Shown here: one piece after another, positions 26,549-36,019 of the stretch | Layout of the letters: each line of letters opens with the position of its first letter | Numbering within the stretch: position 1 is the stretch's first letter | NCBI RefSeq assembly: GCF_019285735.1 | Contig: NZ_CP079107.1 | Coordinates: forward strand, 2,108,001-2,172,000 | Length of the DNA: 64,000 nucleotides | Reading direction: 5' to 3' | DNA from: Paeniglutamicibacter sp. Y32M11 | GTDB lineage: Bacteria > Actinomycetota > Actinomycetes > Actinomycetales > Micrococcaceae | Position numbers and translations under genes: made by a program | The notes under the pieces: generated by a model | What the model saw: the letters and a program-made list of their open reading frames with translations, nothing else | What the model was told of the DNA's origin: nothing | Database searches by the model: none

Positions 26549-27566
26549 GGCAGTGTGTGGTTCGCTGCCGACGCGTGGGGTGCGAGCGATTGTGCGGCGT
26601 GATCGATCCAGATCTCGTCCAGCCGGGCTCGGTCTATTTGTTCGGTGCCTTGGAGGATAGCCAGGATCGCTGCCTCACGGATGAGGTGGGAGAGGCTGCT
26701 GATGCTGCCGCCGGTGCGGTGGTGCAGGTATTGGGTCTGGGAGGTCAACGTTCCGGGTTTGTGGTTGTGGAGTCGCAAGCCGTTTTCGAGTGTGGCCACG
26801 AGAGAGTCCCATTCCTCGGTTAGCGGGAAGGGTCCGGTGGTCATCAGCACGGATCTGGCGGAAATTTGCCGGCCTCGCAGACCCGTGAACAGCCCGGAGT
26901 TTTCGACGTTGATGCCTGCGTAGATGAAAGTGGCGGGCATATGTTCGGCGAAGTATTTGAGGTGGTCTGACATGTCTTCCCCGGCACTGGTCGCGAGGTT
27001 GAGGTTGTGGATTTCATCGACGATGACCAGATCGGTCCTGGCCGTAGTCAGTACCTGGCAGACGGCGTCGGCGATGTCGGTGACGTTCTGCCTGGGGCGT
27101 TGGGGGAGGCCAAGGAAGTTCGCGAATTCGCTGGCTAGTTTCCTGGGGGAACCTTTTGGGGGAGTGGTGATGTAGACGACGGGGATCCTGTCCCGCTGGG
27201 TGGGATATTTCCGCTTGATCAGCAATTCGTGGGTCTTACCTAAAAGTTTGATTGCGGTGGTTTTCCCAGATGCCCAGGGGCCTGAGACGACCAAGCCGCG
27301 TCGGGCGCTAATCTCTGGTTGAGCATAATCAGCAGACGGCCCTGGGTAGTGATCTGGCGGACTGTGGATGTTTCAACGATAACCAGCTCGGAGTGGTAGC
27401 TGATGCGCTGTTCGTTGTAGGCCTCTCGCTGGGCTGAATCCATCGCAGCGAGAACCTCCGCGCTTGATACCTCGATGGTGGGCGCAGGCGAGGTGACAAA
27501 GTTTCGCCACCCCTGCAAGGTGGTGGTCGGGGGCCTACTGCTGCTGGGGAGCTCCGTCGTCACCAT
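26545..27566 (-). pseudogene. tnsC: TnsC/TniB-type AAA+ ATPase, frameshifted
   Basis: The N-terminal part reads from ATG 27566 (MVTTELPSSSRPPTTTLQGW to QGRLLIMLNQ). The rest is in another frame, from ISARRGLVVSGPWASGKTTA onward to 26545. Walker A is GPWASGKTT, Walker B LVIVDEIHNL, and the C-terminal half has RTGGSISSLSHLIREAA as in TniB/TnsC proteins. The break lies at about 27311-27316, where one missing base (CAG-AG-ATT) explains it. TnsC links target protein and transposase, so loss would stop regulated transposition. A sequencing error is the main alternative. Confidence 0.8.
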
Positions 27567-29668
27567 TTTTCTGCTTCCTTATGCGCATCGTAGATTTTCA
27601 ATGGGATGATTTTGGCCAACTGCGCGGGGCCTTGCGGCGATTTCACTTCGGAGTGTTCTTCCGTTTTAATCGCTGCTGCAGGTTTCTGTGCTGGATCGTT
27701 TGCCCCGTCAAGCATCGGTCGTGCACGTTGGGAGGTGATGGCGGCCTTGTTGCGGGCCGCTGCCCGCTGGTTCTTTTTGGCTCGTGAAGCTGGTTTGGCC
27801 GGCGGTGAAGCAAGATCAAGGATTGCATCCACAGCAGCCTTAATGGTGTCTTGGGAAGGGTGGCTGGTGCCACGTTCGGCCACGATTTGTCGGCCATACT
27901 CCCAACTGGCGTCACCAAATGGTTGGGGGCTGGATTGCAGCTGTTTCCAGTACGCGATGATCCAGCTGCCGTTCTCGGGATTCCTGACCCAAACACACCC
28001 GGCATCGTAGGGATTATATTTGACCTCCCACCGCCGGTTGAGGGCTTTCAGCCCAGATCTCTGGCCACGGTAGGGATTGAGCTCTTCCGAATCGTAAATG
28101 CGGTGCCGGATCTTGACCCCATAGCTGTTGATGACCCTGCTTTCAGAGGGCATCAATTCAAGATAGTCCGCAGCCGTCAACGGAACGGGAACTTACCCAG
28201 CCAATAGCAGCAGGGCTGCGTATTTCTCGTTCGGCGTCAGCACCCTGAACGGCGTAAAGGGATCCCTCAACCCATCATGAGGCCGGTTTTGCCATCCGGT
28301 GACTATCCATTCATCCAGCAGGTCCTGAATTTCCAGCAGTGAGAACACGGCCCGCTGTTCAGCGTTCTTGCCGCGTCTTTCAACGGATGAACCAAGATAT
28401 CCGGTGACGTATTGGGCGAAAAGCGTGCCGATGGATTGAAGGGTTCGCTCGATGACAGGCTTATCGGTCGGTGTGTCGGGGTGAGCCCTTTGGAGGCTGA
28501 TACCCAGGCTGCGGCAGGCATTCTTGAATGTGTCGGAGATATAGGCTTTGCCGTGGTCGCAAACGATCGTTTCCGGGACGATCACAGGTTTCGCGGCCGC
28601 GCCTGCGAGTCGTTCGTCGATGGATTTCATGGCGCGATAGGGAAGTGCAGAGGCAGCCATCGAGGCCGCTTCTGCCCAACCGGGGCGGTTGAGTTCAGGT
28701 GTCATACAGCGGGCCAAAAGCAGTGCAGCATCCGCGGCCTTGGTGGTTGGGCGAATAACTGCCGCAGGCAGGCTTCGGGTGGCGATATCGACCATGGCCG
28801 TTAACTCGACCCTGCCAATAACGCCATCGTCAAGTTCGACAGCGATATCAAGCGGTGTCGAATCAATTTGCACCAACTCTCCGGGCCTGACCGGGTAAAC
28901 AGCACGGAAAGGGCCTGAAGGCTGTTGCGCCAGAGTTCGTCGTGTTCGGGCAGATCCTGTTGCGTGGCGTCCCTCCGCCAGCCTGCCCACCAGCCGATGG
29001 AAGGTTGACGACGAAGGCATGGGAACGACCCCGTCACCGTATTCGGTGTCGAGTAGTTTTCTCACTTGGCGCATCAAACGCCCGGTGGTTCCGGATGATT
29101 CGAGAGCATTTTGCTCAAGGACTTCGAGCAGCGCGTCAAGAACCCTCTGATCGGTTTGCCCGGCGATGGGCACCTGACGAATCAGCCGCTGGTCCACAAG
29201 CCCCAAGATGCCTTGTTCGAGATAGGCACGCCCCAGTCGCTGAAGCTTGCTTAAGCTGAGGTCTTCACCGAGCTCAAGGAGCTCCGCGTGTTTGGCCAAC
29301 TCACGTTGCCGCAGGGACTTGAGACGTACATCGTACGCAGGACGAGGGAATACTTCCGGGGCCGAGCCGGAAGCAACACCATCAAGCACTTCGGTGATGT
29401 GTTGTTCCATCCACCGAGCTTTGACTTTAACGTCATCCGGTAATGAATCAAATACTCGTGATTGCCCAACGACCCTGCGACGCACCGCAGTGGCATCGAG
29501 AACCTTGAAGCTTTGGTCGGCAAAAAGCGAACCAATCTTGACTGCTATCGGAGGCTCGCCGGTCACAGTCAAGATCGCTACATCGCCGTCCAACCCGGTA
29601 AGTCGGTACTCGATGCCGTGAAATAGAATTCGATTTCCAAGGCGTACCGACAGGGTCCCATTTTTCAT
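27560..29668 (-). pseudogene. tnsB: TnsB-type DDE transposase with one in-frame stop
   Basis: A single frame of about 702 codons encodes a Mu/Tn7-type transposase. The rve domain holds QIDSTPLD (first Asp), IVCDHGKAYISDTF (second Asp) and PVIERTLQ (Glu). Then comes a TAA at 28193-28195 in LLLLAG-stop-VPVPLTAADY, followed by the Mu C-terminal barrel (NSYGVKIRHRIYDSEELNPY). Relatives have Tyr in this GYVPVP motif, so TAC or TAT became TAA. The truncated 491-residue product would lack the C-terminal domain that contacts TnsC. All catalytic residues remain. Confidence 0.85.
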
Positions 29669-30432
29669 GGTTTCTCATGCACCTCGATCACGGACTCCAG
29701 GCAAAGGGGAGTGGTGAGCAGATCGGCGGCGATTCGGTGCTGCCAGATCAAATGAAACACCGTGGGCACGACACAAACAGGATCGCCCAAGGAGGCCACC
29801 AAACTCCGTATTTGATGGGGGCCCTTGGACTCGAGATAGGCCAGGACTTCCGTTCCTACATCTTCTCGGTAGCATCTCGGATGCCGATAGCCCGCAATCC
29901 AGCGCAGATTCGCGGCATGAATCACGGCCAGATACCCAACCCTTTGATAGCCCCAGCCGACGGAAGCACACAACGCAGCAGTCGCCTCAAACACCGCCAG
30001 ATCCGCCTCCGTGACCAGTGTGTCAGGGCGAACGTCGATCACCACAGCGGTGCCATCAGCATTGCGAACGAAAAAGTCAGGTACGTGTGAATCCTGCGGC
30101 GCGGAGGCCGGCAAGCTGATCCTAAACGGCTGGGAGGCCACGCCTGTCACCTCGGGCTCGAAATCCAGTCGCATGAGTCGGTCACGTTCGCACCAGGACT
30201 CAAAACCAACATGACGCAGATTCGTTGCGCACCACCACAGGCCCACAAAATTGCGTTGCCCCTTGAAAGCCGAAAGCCTACGGATCGGCAGGGCATCCTC
30301 AAACGGGATCATCCAGGAGGCTGATAGCACTCCGGTGGTGGCGGCATACGAGAATTGCGCCCTGTAGCTCAGGGTGCCCTCGACAACAGATTGCTCGGCC
30401 GCTATTTCGGACAGAGCCTGCTGGTGGCCCAT
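29665..30432 (-). CDS. tnsA: TnsA-type endonuclease of a Tn7-like element
   Basis: This 255-residue protein has the TnsA nuclease pattern: FESWCERDRLMRLDFEPEV (active-site Glu), VPDFFVRNADG (Asp) and AVVIDVRPDT. TnsA cuts the 5' strand at transposon ends so that TnsAB moves by cut-and-paste rather than copying. The frame is intact. The ATG (30430-30432) overlaps the first 21-bp repeat of the transposon end, with no clear ribosome site, so binding of TnsB there probably represses the operon. Its stop overlaps the tnsB start by 4 bases. Confidence 0.85.
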   Translation of the reverse strand: MGHQQALSEIAAEQSVVEGTLSYRAQFSYAATTGVLSASWMIPFEDALPIRRLSAFKGQRNFVGLWWCATNLRHVGFESWCERDRLMRLDFEPEVTGVASQPFRISLPASAPQDSHVPDFFVRNADGTAVVIDVRPDTLVTEADLAVFEATAALCASVGWGYQRVGYLAVIHAANLRWIAGYRHPRCYREDVGTEVLAYLESKGPHQIRSLVASLGDPVCVVPTVFHLIWQHRIAADLLTTPLCLESVIEVHEKP

Positions 30433-30598
30433 GCTTCAACTGTAATGACAATGGGGCGACAATGCTCCAACTGTAATGACAAATTTTTGGCAGATGCGTC
30501 AACTGTAGTGACAAAATTCAGCGTGATGAGTCAACTGAAATGACTCCTGACGACCTAATGCGTCATTCTAGGTGAGAATGCTTCAACTTAGATGACAA
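30431..30598. repeat. Transposon end with phased 21-bp repeats (probable TnsB sites)
   Basis: Five same-direction copies of ATGC-K-YCAACTG…ATGACAA start at 30431, 30462, 30494, 30526 and 30578. A degenerate sixth (14 of 21 bases) starts at 30558. The steps are 31, 32, 32, 32 and 20 bases. Read from the outside the last copy begins TGTCATC near 30597, the kind of terminus used by Tn7/Tn5053 relatives. Regular three-helical-turn spacing suits TnsB binding on one DNA face. Confidence 0.85.
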
Positions 30599-31035
30599 AG
30601 GACACAAATCGCGGGCAGCCTAGGGGTGGTTGAGGAGGGGTCCCAAAACGCTACTTGACATAATGTAGATTATCGGCGAACTGGATACCTAGCTGAAAGT
30701 GGTGATTTTCGAGTTTTTCCAGATTGATCCTAAGCTCAAGTTTTCATGTTCTGACGGATGATTTTGCCCTAATTTCGGGGCGTTGCGTCTCCGGAGCTCG
30801 AACGAACTTTGATTTTTCCCTCACGCGTCAGCTGGCCGACCGAGGGTCGATCGCTGGTTCTGGATTCGCGAGGCGCAGGAGATTGACGGCCGGCGCAATA
30901 GATAGGCTCGAAATCACGAAGTAACTCTGGGAAATCCTGTCTCCCACCCGGCTGTCCGGTAGATAATAATGACTTGACATAACTACTTTGCGCCTAGTTT
31001 TGGCACTTGCATAGTTATTCAGGGAAACTCGATGT
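30599..31035. other. Intergenic region between transposon end and zapE
   Basis: About 430 AT-richer bases hold no gene. The 11-mer ACTTGACATAA occurs twice (near 30653 and 30972), each containing a TTGACA -35-like hexamer. An ATAACTA…TAGTTAT inverted repeat lies between about 30978 and 31018, just before the zapE start. These probably belong to the zapE-def promoter. Confidence 0.5.
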
Positions 31036-32244
31036 ATGTCATCACCCAAACCGTTCGACTGGAATTCAACTCTCCAGACATCGAGCCGACAGCAAGGCGA
31101 CGAAATGCTGCGCGCCATCTCGGCCCAAGCAGCATCCGATGCTCTGGATCTCGATGTTAGCCAGCTTGAAACGATCGACCTGCTGATCGGTAGCGCTCTC
31201 AGTCATCTTGATCCCGCGCATGGCTCCCCCGACAAAAACAACGTTTATCTCTGGGGTCCGCCAGGGCGGGGTAAAACCTGGCTCGTTGGCGCATTTTTTG
31301 AGGCTCTGCCGACTCAAAGCAAGCTGCGGGTTCACTTTCACGACTTCTTCAGAGACCTGCATGCCATGGCACACAAGGCCACCTTCGACGCCATGAAAGA
31401 CATCGAAATCTCTGACACGGTGGGTGAGAAACGTGGAAATCCCGATCGTGTTGCTGCACGCACCAGTGCGATTGAACGATCCATCCACAGCATCCTGGGC
31501 AACGTGGAGGTACTGTGCTTCGACGAGTTCCATTGCAACGATCCCGGCGACGCCATGTTGCTAGCCCGCACGGTGAAGTACATCGTTGATCGCGGCATTT
31601 TGCTGATTACCACCTCAAATTACCCACCGGAGGAACTGCTCGCCGACGAGTATTATCACCATCTGGTTATGCCGACGATTGCCATGATCCGCGGCGAAAT
31701 GACGGTTCATGAACTCGATGCTCAACGCGACTACCGAACCCTCAATCGTGCCGAGGATGAGCGTGTGGGTTTCAGCAGGGGAAACGTGCTGCATTCCTGG
31801 GATGTGGAGGTTCTTGCAACCCGCGGCCTGGTGCAACCGGAGTCCAACGAAGCAACCTTCCTGACACCGACAAGCCACCAGATCAGGGCGCTACGGATTA
31901 CCGATCGGCAGATCTGGTTCAATTTTTCGGACCTCTGCGAGGCGTTAACCTCAACGCTGGACTACCTGAAACTCGCTCAAGACTATGACCACTGGATCAT
32001 CTCCGATGTACCGAGTGCCGAGCGGATGACACCCTTTGGACTACGCCGGATGGCCAACGCCATAGACGTTCTTTATGACCAGCAGATCCGGCTCGATCTG
32101 ATTACTGCGGAAAACTTCACCGATTCCTTTACCCAGCTGCCAGAACTCGAGGCCGCCCGGTTGCACAGCCGCATCAACGCCTTGAATCCCGCTCATGACC
32201 ACGCGCCCGCCGCCATCACCACCCTGGAAGGATCCGAAGTATGA
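31036..32244 (+). CDS. zapE: ZapE/AFG1-like ATPase
   Basis: This 402-residue AFG1-family P-loop ATPase has Walker A GPPGRGKTWLVGAFF (about residue 75), LRVHFHDFFRDLHAM, Walker B VLCFDEFHCNDPGDAML and a sensor-like LLITTSNYPPEELL. ZapE acts on cell-division proteins in E. coli; AFG1 relatives help remove damaged membrane proteins. AGGGA precedes the start. The stop overlaps the start of the peptide deformylase gene, an unusual pairing that suggests joint function at nascent or membrane proteins. Confidence 0.88.
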   Translation: MSSPKPFDWNSTLQTSSRQQGDEMLRAISAQAASDALDLDVSQLETIDLLIGSALSHLDPAHGSPDKNNVYLWGPPGRGKTWLVGAFFEALPTQSKLRVHFHDFFRDLHAMAHKATFDAMKDIEISDTVGEKRGNPDRVAARTSAIERSIHSILGNVEVLCFDEFHCNDPGDAMLLARTVKYIVDRGILLITTSNYPPEELLADEYYHHLVMPTIAMIRGEMTVHELDAQRDYRTLNRAEDERVGFSRGNVLHSWDVEVLATRGLVQPESNEATFLTPTSHQIRALRITDRQIWFNFSDLCEALTSTLDYLKLAQDYDHWIISDVPSAERMTPFGLRRMANAIDVLYDQQIRLDLITAENFTDSFTQLPELEAARLHSRINALNPAHDHAPAAITTLEGSEV

Positions 32245-32906
32245 ACCAGCACCATGAAGCAGCCGTTTCCGAGGTCTACTCCCCCGAGCTGATTCGTTCG
32301 GAGGTCGTTCGACTGGTAGAACTTCATGAATCGGGACTACTTCCACCGATCGTCCAGCTGGGGCATCCCGTGCTGCGCATGGCTGCTGCAAACTTCACCG
32401 ATCAATTGGATCCGGAATTACTTCGCGCGCTGCTGGACATCATGCGGATGGTCATGATCGATGCCCCGGGTGTTGGCCTAGCTGCTCCACAGATTGGCAT
32501 CCCGCTGCGCCTGGCGGTGCTGGAAGATCTTTATGAGACCGACCCAGAGGTTGCCGCGGCCAGAGAGCGCGAGCCCTTGGAGTACCTCGAAATCATCAAC
32601 CCGCACTACGTTCAGCTCGGTGATCGCATGGCGACGTTCTACGAAGGGTGCCTCTCCTTTAACGGCTACCAAGCCGTGGTAGAGCGCCCCGCGGAGATCG
32701 CCACCACCTTTACCGACGCCAACGGAATCGCACACACCCGAACCTTCTCGGGTTGGCAGGCACGAATCTTCCAGCACGAAACCGACCACCTCGACGGCAC
32801 CGTATACATCGACAAGGCACTGACCAGGTCACTATGCGCTAATCACGAATACCCACGTTGGGCGAACCCCAGCATCGACGAAGCACGCACAGGACTAAAC
32901 TTCTAG
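32241..32906 (+). CDS. def: Peptide deformylase
   Basis: This 221-residue deformylase has the three signature motifs: GVGLAAPQIG, EGCLSF (metal-binding Cys) and QHETDHLDG (two His and the catalytic Glu). It removes the formyl group from N-terminal formyl-Met during translation. The protein has an N-terminal extension of about 30 residues. It is translationally coupled to zapE (ATGA). Its 3' end overlaps the end of the convergent S9 peptidase gene by 12 bases. It could be an extra copy besides a housekeeping def elsewhere, which cannot be judged from this window. Confidence 0.93.
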   Translation: MNQHHEAAVSEVYSPELIRSEVVRLVELHESGLLPPIVQLGHPVLRMAAANFTDQLDPELLRALLDIMRMVMIDAPGVGLAAPQIGIPLRLAVLEDLYETDPEVAAAREREPLEYLEIINPHYVQLGDRMATFYEGCLSFNGYQAVVERPAEIATTFTDANGIAHTRTFSGWQARIFQHETDHLDGTVYIDKALTRSLCANHEYPRWANPSIDEARTGLNF

Positions 32907-34946
32907 GCTCACCGAGGTGGTTTCCGCGGCGGCGGTCACCGGCAGGAAACGAGCAAACCAGGCAAGAATTTCCTCAAAGCGCTGCCGCCGGTGCCAGGGT
33001 GTACCGGCACGACTTAGTCCGTGACTTTCCCCCGGGAACAGCACAAACTCCGTGGTGACCCCGTGCTGTTTCAACCCCACGTAGTAGCGCTGCGCTTGTT
33101 CGAGTGGGCAACGATAATCACCCTCTGAATGCATAATGAGGGTGGGAGTACGCACGTTTTCCAACGCTGCCATCGGCGACTGAGCCGCGATGGCAGCCGG
33201 ATCAGATCCGGTGTAAGCGTCGGCAAAGAACCAGCCAATGTCGCTGGTGCCGACAAAGGACACCGGATCAAGGAAGCCCCGCTCCACCATGGCCGCGGCG
33301 AAACGATGCTCATGGGCGATGGTGAACGCCGTCAAATAACCACCGTAGGAACCACCCAAGATTCCCACTCGATTCGCATCCAATGCCGGATCGGCGGCGC
33401 ATGCGCCATCCAGGAATGCCAACACGTCGTCCTTATCCAGCGTTCCCATGGCTTGCCTGATGGCCAGTCCGTGGTCACGTCCGTAGCCGGCGCTGCCTCG
33501 AGGATTACATTGCAGGACCGCATAGCCGGCCGCGGTGTAGACCTGTGTCTCATCAAAGTAGCTGGGGCCGTACTGCGAGAACGGTCCACCGTGAATATTG
33601 AGCAGCACCGGATGCGGACCGGAGCCCTGCGGCCGGTGAATCCACCCATGGACCGGATATCCGTCCGGTGCGTTGAATGTCGCCTCCTGCGGCGCGCTAA
33701 AGGCAGTTTCACGGTTCAATTCGGCCGCGAAGTCGGTTAGTTGTCGCAGGTGCTCACCCTCCACGATTGAGCACTCCCCCGGTGACGAGACCGAAGAATG
33801 CGAGACCAGCACAACATCGGCTCGGGCTGCCGCCGCGTGGATGACGATCTGCCCCTGCACCAGCACCGAGTTGTTGCCGGTTTCGGTAACGAGATGCAGT
33901 TCCCCGGTGCCGCGTACCCGGGCCAGTGCCAACACACCCGTGGTCCCGTGAGGCACCAAGGCTTCACATTCCGTGTAGTCGACCGCGTTTATATCGGTGT
34001 GCACCACAGCCTCGGATTGGGCAATGGCCTGGGGCGGAACGGAGCAAACGGCCGTCTGCTTGGCCAAGAAATCGACACCGGAGGACCCCACATGCTGACC
34101 GAGCACAAAAAGTGTGGATCCGTCGTTGCTGAAGCGCGGCGCACGGTAGGTCCACGTCGAATCCGCGGTACCCAGCACACTTTCGGGTTCAGTGTCTGCT
34201 TCTCCATGGCTAGGTACCCGGTAAATCTGAGTTCTCAAATCTCCGTCGTGGCCGGGGTGAAGGGCCGCGGCAAAGTAGATCCATGCGCCGTCGGGGCTGA
34301 AGCACTGGTCGTTAATGTCGTTTTGTGCTGTGGCACGTTTGGCGAGCGTGGGTAACCCGTCCGGAGCCATGCCCTCTTTTGCTGCGGCTCGCCCACGAGG
34401 TGCGATAAATGGCTCGCCACCGAGTTTCGGAACGCTCAGCGTGAAGAGCTCCTGGGTTTTGTCATGAGTGAAACCCACCCCATCTCCGCGGTAATTCAGC
34501 GTGGAAATGTGTCGCGGCGCCTCGGCCCCGGGGCCAACTCCCTGGGTCGAACCGTAGCGCCCCGGCTCCGGCGTGCGGGAAATGAGGGCGATTTCGTTGC
34601 CATCCGGTGCCCAGCTGAAGGAACCCACGCCCAAGAGCCGATCGGTCAGGAGCATTGGTTCCCCGCCTGACGCCTCAACGATGGCCAGTTGGGTGACACC
34701 CTTGACATCCGCTCTTAGGAAGGCGATGGTGCTTCCGTCGGGTGAATATTGCGGTTGGCTATCTGCCTCACCGCGCGTCAGTCGCCGCGGTGGCCGTGAC
34801 TGGTCAACTTCCAATAGCCACAGTTGTCCGGTGTAGGCATCGGTGCCGAAGTTCGGACGTGAGGCCGACACAACGGCACGCGTGCCGTCGGGCGAGATGC
34901 TTGGCGCCGATACAGTAGTCAGTAGTTCTAGTTGCTCTGGTTTCAC
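32895..34946 (-). CDS. S9-family prolyl oligopeptidase-type peptidase
   Basis: The protein is 683 residues. An N-terminal seven-bladed propeller region (about 1-420) has WD40-like repeats such as SISPDGTRAVVS, QYSPDGSTIAFL and SWAPDGNEIALI. A C-terminal alpha/beta hydrolase (about 430-670) has GGSYGGYLTAF (nucleophile Ser), an Asp in SEGDYRCPLEQ and His in GESHGLSR. This is the acylaminoacyl-peptidase/DPP group, which trims short or N-acylated peptides in the cytosol. No signal peptide is seen. Confidence 0.9.
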   Translation of the reverse strand: MKPEQLELLTTVSAPSISPDGTRAVVSASRPNFGTDAYTGQLWLLEVDQSRPPRRLTRGEADSQPQYSPDGSTIAFLRADVKGVTQLAIVEASGGEPMLLTDRLLGVGSFSWAPDGNEIALISRTPEPGRYGSTQGVGPGAEAPRHISTLNYRGDGVGFTHDKTQELFTLSVPKLGGEPFIAPRGRAAAKEGMAPDGLPTLAKRATAQNDINDQCFSPDGAWIYFAAALHPGHDGDLRTQIYRVPSHGEADTEPESVLGTADSTWTYRAPRFSNDGSTLFVLGQHVGSSGVDFLAKQTAVCSVPPQAIAQSEAVVHTDINAVDYTECEALVPHGTTGVLALARVRGTGELHLVTETGNNSVLVQGQIVIHAAAARADVVLVSHSSVSSPGECSIVEGEHLRQLTDFAAELNRETAFSAPQEATFNAPDGYPVHGWIHRPQGSGPHPVLLNIHGGPFSQYGPSYFDETQVYTAAGYAVLQCNPRGSAGYGRDHGLAIRQAMGTLDKDDVLAFLDGACAADPALDANRVGILGGSYGGYLTAFTIAHEHRFAAAMVERGFLDPVSFVGTSDIGWFFADAYTGSDPAAIAAQSPMAALENVRTPTLIMHSEGDYRCPLEQAQRYYVGLKQHGVTTEFVLFPGESHGLSRAGTPWHRRQRFEEILAWFARFLPVTAAAETTSVSLEV

Positions 34947-34986
34947 AGCGCTAGCCTATCGAAGTCACCTGAGACAAAGGACACAC

Positions 34987-35859
34987 GTGCAGCAGCAATC
35001 GACTCTCGACCAGGGACTTCGTTGCCCCATCTGCGCTCTGGCGCTGCACCTGCAATCCGAGCCGGGGGCCGGTGCACGACTTGACTGTGAGAGTGGCCAT
35101 CGATTTGATGCGGCCAAACAGGGCTACTTCAACCTGTTAACCGGCAAGGGTACGAACTTTAAGGAAGACGGCGCGGACATGGTGGCGGCCAGAGCCTCGT
35201 TCCTGGACGCCGGTCACTACGAATCCCTCGCCGAGGCGTTGGGACACAGAGTGCGTACCGCCCTGCATCACGAGGAGAACCCGCGGATCCTCGATGCTGG
35301 TGCCGGTACCGGCTACTACCTCAGGCAGGTGCTGGCCGCACTTCCGAGCACCCAAGAGGCCACCGCCGTCGCCCTCGACATCTCCCGCTATGCCATGCGG
35401 CGGGCGGCCAAGGTTCCTGACACCCTGGCTTTGGTCTGGGACTTATGGCGTGATCTGCCGATCGACGACGAAAGCTTTGACCTGCTTCTGAACATCTTCT
35501 CCCCACACAACGGCGCCGAGTTCGCCCGTGTACTACGCCCCGGGGGTACCGCCCTCGTTGTCACGCCGCTTCCCGAGCACCTCGCCGAGGGGGCCGAACT
35601 TTTGGGACTGCTGGGCATCGCCGAAGACAAGGCCGCCGGCGTCGTGAGCTCGATGGGTGAAGGATTCACGCTTCGGGCCACCGAAGAGGTGCTCATCCCT
35701 CTGGTTCTGGGTGAAACGCCTGCCTTCGAGCTGGCCATGATGGGTCCGGCCGGCCATCACCTCAATGCCCAGGTACTGCGTGACAAGCTGTCCGGTGAGA
35801 ACACCCCGGTGCTTCTGACTGCGGCCTTCCGAATCCAAGAATTCCGGCGTAACGACTAA
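34987..35859 (+). CDS. 23S rRNA guanine-N1 methyltransferase, RlmA-like
   Basis: The protein is 290 residues. An N-terminal zinc finger (CPIC…CESGH, about residues 11-37) precedes a class I SAM-binding methyltransferase with ILDAGAGTGYYLRQVL and a LLLNIFSPHNGAEF motif. These mark the RlmA/TlrB group that methylates G745 or G748 of 23S rRNA; TlrB gives tylosin resistance. Which base is modified here cannot be told. I chose GTG 34987 with AAAGGA upstream rather than the far upstream start, which would run through the divergent peptidase promoter. Confidence 0.85.
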   Translation: MQQQSTLDQGLRCPICALALHLQSEPGAGARLDCESGHRFDAAKQGYFNLLTGKGTNFKEDGADMVAARASFLDAGHYESLAEALGHRVRTALHHEENPRILDAGAGTGYYLRQVLAALPSTQEATAVALDISRYAMRRAAKVPDTLALVWDLWRDLPIDDESFDLLLNIFSPHNGAEFARVLRPGGTALVVTPLPEHLAEGAELLGLLGIAEDKAAGVVSSMGEGFTLRATEEVLIPLVLGETPAFELAMMGPAGHHLNAQVLRDKLSGENTPVLLTAAFRIQEFRRND

Positions 35860-36019
35860 CGCTCCCCTGTTCTTTGTCAGGCAGGTCAACGATGGAGGGA
35901 GGCGCTGGCATCACCGACAATGTCCTCCAATGTGCTGACGCGTTTTCAACTACCCATCAGGCATGATGGAGTACACGAGGTTGGTGTGGATCCAACGCAT
36001 CCGGACTTGAGGGGTAAAA

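Larger units (their letters stand above)
25664..30598 (-). mobile_element. Tn7-like transposition module, one end recognised
   Basis: Four overlapping minus-strand genes, tnsA, tnsB, tnsC and tniQ, end at a repeat-bearing transposon end next to tnsA (30431-30598). The far end, which in Tn7-like elements lies beyond tniQ and cargo genes, was not found. tnsB carries one stop and tnsC one frameshift, so the module is probably inactive unless complemented. Confidence 0.8.

Noticed and set aside
27305-27320. Programmed -1 frameshift in tnsC
   Set aside because: No slippery heptamer or following stem is seen, and tnsB in the same operon carries a plain nonsense change, so ordinary decay is simpler.
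30431-30598. Possible CRISPR array
   Set aside because: Repeats are imperfect (one is 14 of 21), spacers would be only about 10-11 bases, and the array abuts tnsA. A transposon end explains it better.
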